From: Quercus robur
Lineage: Eukaryota; Streptophyta; Magnoliopsida; Fagales; Fagaceae
Direction: 5' to 3'
Assembly: GCF_932294415.1 (NCBI RefSeq)
Contig: NC_065535.1
Location: forward strand, 88,552,862 to 88,616,861
Length of the DNA stretch: 64,000 nucleotides
A program made the translations under genes and the position numbers. The notes under the pieces are model-generated. The model did not search any database. It was given only the letters and a program-made list of their open reading frames with translations, and had not been told where the DNA came from. The first letter of the stretch is position 1; each line of letters begins with the position of its first letter. Below, one piece after another: positions 58,435-64,000 of this stretch.

Positions 58435-61400
58435 TCAAGCTAGAAGACCAATTGAAGCTGCGCACAGCTTCAACTTCTCAATAGTGACACCCTTAGTCAA
58501 CATGTCTGCCGGGTTCTTAGATCCACAAATCTTCTCAAGCATTACCAGCTTATCTTCAACAAGGTAATGGATAAAGTGGTATTTTGTCTGTATGTGCTTC
58601 GACTTTGAATGAAAAGCCGAATTTTTGGTAAGAAAGATTGCACTCTGACTATCACTGTGTAGAATGCCCATCTCCTGCTTCTTACCCAATTCATCTAAGA
58701 AACCATGTAGCCAAATCATCTCTTTTCCAGTTTCAGTTGCTGCAACATACTCAGCTTCTGTAGTAGACAAAGTAACAATCTTCTGTAGATTTGAAGCCCA
58801 TGATATAGCTGTACCACCCAGAGTGAAAACAAACCCAGTAGTACTCTTTCTACTATCAATATCACCAGCAAAATCAGCATCTACATAACCCTGCAGTTTC
58901 AAACTTGCACCTGTGAAGCAAAGACATGTATCTGATGAACCCTTCAGATATCTCAGAATCCACTTGACTGCCTCCCAATGCTGCTTTCCAGGCCTACTCA
59001 TGAATCTGCTCACAACTCCCACTGCATGTGCAATGTCTGGCCTTGTACACACCATAGCATACATCAAGCTGCCAATAGCTGAGGCATAGGGCACCTTGCT
59101 CATATGGTCCCTTTCTTCTTCTGTCTTCGGTGATTGTTCTTTGCTTAGTTTGAAATGACTACCCAAGGGTGTGCTCACTGGTTTAGCTTCATTCATGTTG
59201 AACCTGCTGAGAACTTTCTTCACATACTCTGACTGTGAAAGCTTCAATGTACCATTAGCCTTGTCTCTAATGATTCTCATACGAAGGATTTGCTTTGCAG
59301 CTCCCAAATCCTTCATTACAAACTGTTTGGACAATTGCTTCTTCAGATTATTAATCTCTTCAATGCTAGATCCTACAATAAGCATATCATCCACATACAA
59401 CAGTAATATGATGTAAGAATTGTCAAAAAACTTAACATAGCAACAGTGATCAGCTTCACATCTCTTGAACCCAATTCTGTGCATAAAACTGTCAAATTTC
59501 TTGTACCACTGTCTAGGAGCTTATTTTAGGCCATACAAGCTCTTTCTTAGTTTACAAACTAAATTCTCTTGTCCTTGAGCAATGAACCCTTCTGGCTGAA
59601 TCATGTAAAGGTCTTCCTCCAAGTCACCATGAAGGAATGCTGTCTTCACATCTAACTGCTCAAGATGTAAGTTTTCTGCAGCCACCATTCCCAGTACTAG
59701 TCTGATTGTTGACATCTTCACAACTGGAGAAAATATCTCTGTGTAGTCAATGCCTTCCTTCTGCTGGAACCCTTTAACAACTAATCTGGCCTTGTAACGT
59801 TTGCTACCATCATGCTCATTCTTTATTCTGTATACCCACTTGTTGTGCAAAGCCTTCTTTCCTACTGGCAATTCAGTCAATTCTCATGTCTGATTCCCCA
59901 ACAAGGAATCCATCTCATCCTTCATGGCTAACTCCCACTTGCTTGAATTCTCATCTTGCAAGGCTTCATCATAACACTCTGGCTCACCACCATCAGTCAA
60001 CAGGAGATAATTTAGAGTGGGTGAATAACGCTGTGGAGATCTAATGTTTCTGGAAGATCTGCGGACTTCAGCTACAGGTGTACTTAAATCTACTTGTGAA
60101 TTTATATTCTCCTTATCTTCTTCACCCCTTTTCTGGACAGTACCTTCAGTCAATTCATCTAAGCTGACAAATTCAGATTTCTTTTGATCTATCCCTGTAA
60201 CATCTGACACTACAGTTGACCTGTCCTTGTACATAACCTGTTCATTAAATATCACATTTCTATTTCTGATGATTTTCCTGTTTTATTCATCCCAAAACCT
60301 ATAGCCAAATTTCTCATCACCATAGCCAATGAAAAAACATATTTTAGACTTTGCATCAAGTTTACTACGAGCATCAGAATCAATATGAACATAAGAAACA
60401 CAACCAAAAACTTTTAAGTGTGAAAACTTTACCTCTTTACCGCTCCAAACCTCCTCAGGAAGTCTGAACTCCATGGGAACTGAAGGTCCTCGGTTTATCA
60501 GGTAAGCTGCAGTGCTAACAGCATCAGCCCAAAAAGTTTTTGGTAGTCCAGCATGCAACCTCATACTCCTAGCACGCTCATTGAGAGTTCTGTTCATGCG
60601 CTCAGCCACACCATTCTGCTGTGGTGTCCCAGGAATGGTCTTCTCCATCCTAATTCCCTGTGCAGCACAATACTCACTGAACCCTCCATCTATGTACTCT
60701 CCTCCATTATCTGACCTCAAACATTTTACTTTTAAACATGTTTCTGTCTCAACCATGGCCTTCCACTTCTTAAAGGTTTCAAATACATCAGATTTATTTT
60801 TCAGAAAATAAACCTATACCTTTCTGCTTGAGTCATCAATAAAAGTGATGTAGTACCTTGAACCTCCAAGGGATGCAACTGGAGAAGGTCCCCACAAATC
60901 AGTGTGTACTAACTCCAATTTTCCAGCCTTCGGTGTCCTGCCAGTTTTCAAGAAGCTCACCTTTTTCTGCTTTCCTAAGATGCAACTTTCACACATGTCA
61001 AAATCAACGGACTTCAATTCTGGTAGTTTTCCTTTTGACAGCAGCATCTTCATCCCTTTCTCACTCATATGACCAAGTCTGTGGTGCCATAGGCTTGTAT
61101 CAATACTTGCATCAGCAACTGCAATTGTGTCTCTTGGACTTGAGGTCATGTATAGAGTACCAGTCTTCTTTCCACGAGCCAATACCCTAGCTCCCTTTGT
61201 AACCTTCCAAGTACCACCAACAAATAGTATTGCATGTCCTTCATCATCAAGTTGTCCAACAGAAATCAGATTCCTCCTCAGGTCAGGAATATGTCGAATC
61301 TTCTCCAATAACCAAACAGACCCATTGGGCAACAATATTCGAACATCTCCCATACCCACAACATCCAAGGCTGAACCATCAGCCAAATACACCTTACCAA

Positions 61401-62340
61401 AATCACCTGCAACATAATTCTGTATGATTTCTCGGTGTGGAGTGGTATGAAACGAAGCTCCTGAATCCAAAACCCAATCATCAAGTGGACTGTCTACTGC
61501 AAGAAGTAATGTATCCTGTACCTCTTCTGTTACAACATTAGCAGAATCATCTTCATTCTTCTTTTTAGGACTTTTGCATTGATTCCTAAAGTGACCTGTT
61601 TTCCCACAATTCCAGCATTGTACTTGTTGGCCTGATCTAGATTTACTTCTGTTTCGATTAGAATTTCTGGATTTTGATCTGTCCCGATTTGAATTTTTGT
61701 TATTACCTCTGCCTCTTGTCTCAAGGTTTAGGGCAGAACCAGATCCTAAGGATTCACCTGCATCTCTTCTGCGAATCTCCTCAGCCAGAATTAAATCTCG
61801 TATATCATTGTACTTGAGTTTTTCCTTTCCTGTAGAATTGCTTACTGTCATCCTCATTGCCTCCCAACTGTTTGGCAAAGAAGCCAAGACGATCAGAGCA
61901 CGAATCTCATCATCAAAATCAATTTCTACAGACGACAATTGATTTGTGATAGTATTAAATTCATTCAGATGTTGTGCTACTGATGCATTCTCTGTCATCT
62001 TCAGATTGAACAGTTTCTTTATCAAGTGCACCTTATTGTTTGCTGACGGCTTTTCATACATACCAGACAAAGCCTTCATCAGATCTGCTGTGGTCTTCTC
62101 CTTTACAACATTGTGCGCAACAGACCTAGATAGAGTTAACATGATAACTCCTAGTACCTGTCTGTCAAGAAGAGCCCATTCCTCAGCCTTCATAGCCTCA
62201 GGTTTTGTCCCTAAAAGAGGCAGATGCAATTTCCTCCCATAGAGATAATCTTCAATTTGCATCCTCCAATACGCGAAGTCTGTGCCATCAAACTTTTCTA
62301 TTCCAGACGCCTTTCCTGCTTCCTCTGCCATTGCTCCCAC
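58435..62340 (-). pseudogene. Copia gag-pol polyprotein with four nonsense codons
   Basis: A single frame of 1302 codons has no frameshift and exactly four premature stops: TAG at 60814-60816, TAA at 60283-60285, TGA at 59884-59886 and TAA at 59521-59523. Their contexts (SSRKV-stop-VYF, FWDE-stop-NRK, LLGNQT-stop-ELT, LYGLK-stop-APR) match positions where copia relatives have W, Q, W and Q. All four fit a single C-to-T or G-to-A change. Domains by residue: Gag 1-235, zinc knuckle CWNCGKTGHFRNQC at about 237-250, protease DSGAS at about 293, HHCC integrase zinc motif at about 415-460, integrase core with HTDLWGP and SDNGGEY, reverse transcriptase with YVDDM at about 981, RNase H to the end (NPADMLTKG). 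Not autonomous, though it could be copied in trans. Confidence 0.94.
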
Positions 62341-62356
62341 TCAAACCTAACCCTAG

Positions 62357-62368
62357 GCTCTGATACCA
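62357..62368 (-). promoter_or_regulatory. Copia primer-binding site
   Basis: On the minus strand TGGTATCAGAGC lies two bases inside the 5' LTR, the classic site pairing with the 3' end of initiator-Met tRNA. Confidence 0.93.
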
Positions 62369-62370
62369 GT

Positions 62371-62856
62371 TGTAGGGAATTTAACCAAAATTCCCAACCT
62401 GTGAGAAACAAAATAAATAGAGAAAACACACGCCAAAGAAAAATAATCACACGCACAAGACAATATTTATGTGGTTCGGCAATTTGCCTACGTCCACGGA
62501 GTTGCAGGGATTTCACTATTATCAGGGAAAAATATAATAGTGCACAAGAACACTCTCAAGAAACCCAAATCCCAATTACACCCTAACACTCTCTCACAGA
62601 AAAAATAAGAATAGAAGCTGACTGTCTCTCTTTTCTCTATTTTCTCTCATGCGGCTTGCTCACTAAGTTAATTGGAATTTTTCTTGAATCAATTCTCTTC
62701 TTTTTTAATCTCACGGCTGCGCTACTTCTTAAGCATAATATATATATATATATGTCAAAAGTCGGCTGGAGTAAAGAATCCTATTACAAATAGGATTTGT
62801 TCAATAGTTGGACGTGGGCTTGTGGCAATTCAAGCCACACACGGCCCACTTCAACA
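62371..62856 (-). repeat. 5' LTR of the copia element (right in the window)
   Basis: 486 bp, near-identical to 57789-58286. On the minus strand it runs from TGTTGAAGTGGGCC to CCCTACA, so it would hold the promoter for the polyprotein. Confidence 0.95.
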
Positions 62857-62861
62857 TGTCT

Positions 62862-64000
62862 ATCTCTCCCTCAAAAAATCAGAGAATGTAGTGGTATAAA
62901 TTTTCATTATGGAAAATTTCAGCCAACAGCCTCTTGATCAAGCTGCCTACCGTAGCCTTCAATCCAAAACCAGCCTGTTATGCTATGATTTTAATCACTA
63001 TATCAGGACAAGAGTCCCAGCAGTACTCGCAGGAGACAGCATGTATCCAATTTGGAGAAGAATAGAGATAATTTAATTAAATTTTGTTTGATATTTGGTT
63101 GTTTTAGTCAAGTTATAAGTTTTAATTGGTCCACGGCCGGCTCAACAAGTGATGCAATTGATGCAATCGTCTAAGGCCCCCAAATAAAAGAAGGCCCCAC
63201 TTGTAAAAAAAAATTATATATATAACTATTTATTATATATTTTAGTTAAAAAAATTTTAAGAATTTTTATTGGTCAATAAAATGCATTAAAAAGACCCCA
63301 TTGTATCCTAAAATACAAAAGATTAAAAAGGAAAAAAAAAAAAAAAAAGTCAAAGTTCAGCTAACAAAATTAAATTTTAGGAGACAAATATATTAACCCA
63401 TTCTTGAAATATGTTAAAATTAAAATTAATAGCAGACAAATTCATTAATTATATAACGTAATTATCTTGAAATATGCTAAAATAGAAATTATAAATGCCA
63501 AAAACAAAAGAAAAACCTCTTATCTCTCTGTCTCTCTGCCTCTCTGCCTCTCCATCTATATTCTTACAGTCTTACCTTTCCTTTCTTCATCTTCATCTTA
63601 ATTCTTGATCTTTTTCCATCAACTCAATCAGCCAGTCAAACTTGAAATTTTTCTTTCACAGCACTGCACAATTGTTTGATGGGATGGGACACGTTTTTTG
63701 CTATGATGGCTTTTCTAATTCTGCCCCTCTGTGTACCTTTTTCTGTTTTAAAACTTAGCCATAGAAATATAGGATCTAGTGGAGAAAAGGCGGGACGGTT
63801 CTCACTTTTTTTTTATAAGAGTACAGACCACAGACCACTGACCACAGTTATGACTTACACGGTTTGGTCCGACGATATCACTTTTTTTTTTTTTTTTAAT
63901 CTGACACTTTATCTATCATTATAAATTATTATATCAATTAATAATTTGATGTGTATCATATCAACTCATTTGTATTATAGTGACTCTAATTTATTAAACC
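62862..64000. other. Intergenic beyond the copia insertion
   Basis: 62862-63130 resumes segmental unit 2; 'tttggagaagaatagagataatttaatt' at 63050 matches 33274. 63140-63200 (GGCCGGCTCAAC...AAGGCCCCAC) looks like a dispersed plant repeat. Past about 63500 there are CT-rich stretches and short frames (63676-63924) with no domain. Confidence 0.55.

Larger units (their letters stand above)
57789..62856 (-). mobile_element. Ty1/copia LTR retrotransposon, young, nearly intact
   Basis: 5068 bp with a perfect 5-bp target duplication TGTCT (57784-57788 and 62857-62861). The LTRs differ by only about three substitutions and one AT-repeat length change. The primer site TGGTATCAGAGC (minus strand, 62357-62368) is complementary to the initiator-methionine tRNA end used by most plant copia elements. 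Gene order is gag, protease, integrase, reverse transcriptase, RNase H. It looks Tork/Tnt1-like by the integrase zinc region (WHHRLGHMSEKGMKMLL). It sits in the RLK copy 2 side of the segmental duplication. Confidence 0.96.
49090..63130. repeat. Segmental duplication, unit 2
   Basis: Counterpart of about 26400-33350. It is longer because it contains insertions that unit 1 lacks: two MITE-like elements (50172-50494), a solo LTR (50798-52119), a 91-bp duplication in the RLK intron and the copia element (57789-62856). Ends are approximate. Confidence 0.85.

Noticed and set aside
1..64000. An undescribed multi-gene system or gene cluster
   Set aside because: Open host genes are only two paralogous receptor kinases and one small protein. 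Everything else resolves to known classes of mobile elements, pseudogenes or simple repeats, so a new system would be speculation.

Overview
The window is nuclear DNA from a flowering plant, most likely a woody eudicot. The evidence is AT-rich intergenic sequence, GT-AG introns, plant-type LRR receptor kinases, and plant families of Ty3, Ty1, LINE, SINE, Helitron, hAT-like and Harbinger-like elements. I cannot name the species. No operon, CRISPR array, rRNA gene or functional tRNA gene is present.

Only three loci look like live host genes: two tandemly related LRR receptor-like kinases on the minus strand (28032-31693 and 52122-55870, each two exons and 983 codons) and a small single-exon gene of unknown function (47831-48253, minus). 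A GDSL esterase/lipase pseudogene (34680-35425, tail at 41679-41744) is split by a LINE. Almost everything else is mobile DNA, much of it nested.

Layout. 1-2348: AT-rich intergenic. 2349-4379: Helitron carrying a solo LTR (3452-4102). 5953-6110: tRNA-derived SINE. 7298-10061: a solo LTR whose 3' part plus flank is repeated three times, the second copy interrupted by a hAT-like element (8518-9425). 10110-10445: 127-bp tandem repeat. 11962-24193: a complete 12.2-kb Ty3/gypsy element of Tat/Retand type, with a Harbinger-like insertion in gag, one gag-pol frame broken only by nonsense codons, a 78-bp tandem repeat, and a spliced antisense ORF between pol and the 3' LTR. 25478-26052: hAT-like element. 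About 26400-33350: first unit of a segmental duplication, with RLK copy 1. 34680-41744: GDSL pseudogene and LINE. 43852-47210: nest of MITE, Mutator-like, Harbinger-like and hAT-like elements. 47831-48253: small gene. About 49090-63130: second unit of the segmental duplication, with RLK copy 2, a solo LTR whose target-site duplication covers the RLK stop codon, two MITE-like insertions, and a young Ty1/copia element (57789-62856, minus).

The kinases probably act alone as plasma-membrane receptors. Nothing here suggests a multi-gene pathway. The most informative signals are structural: exact insertion sites read from duplicated sequence, deamination-type decay of both retrotransposon frames, and the antisense ORF of the Ty3 element. 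I found no convincing undescribed biological system.
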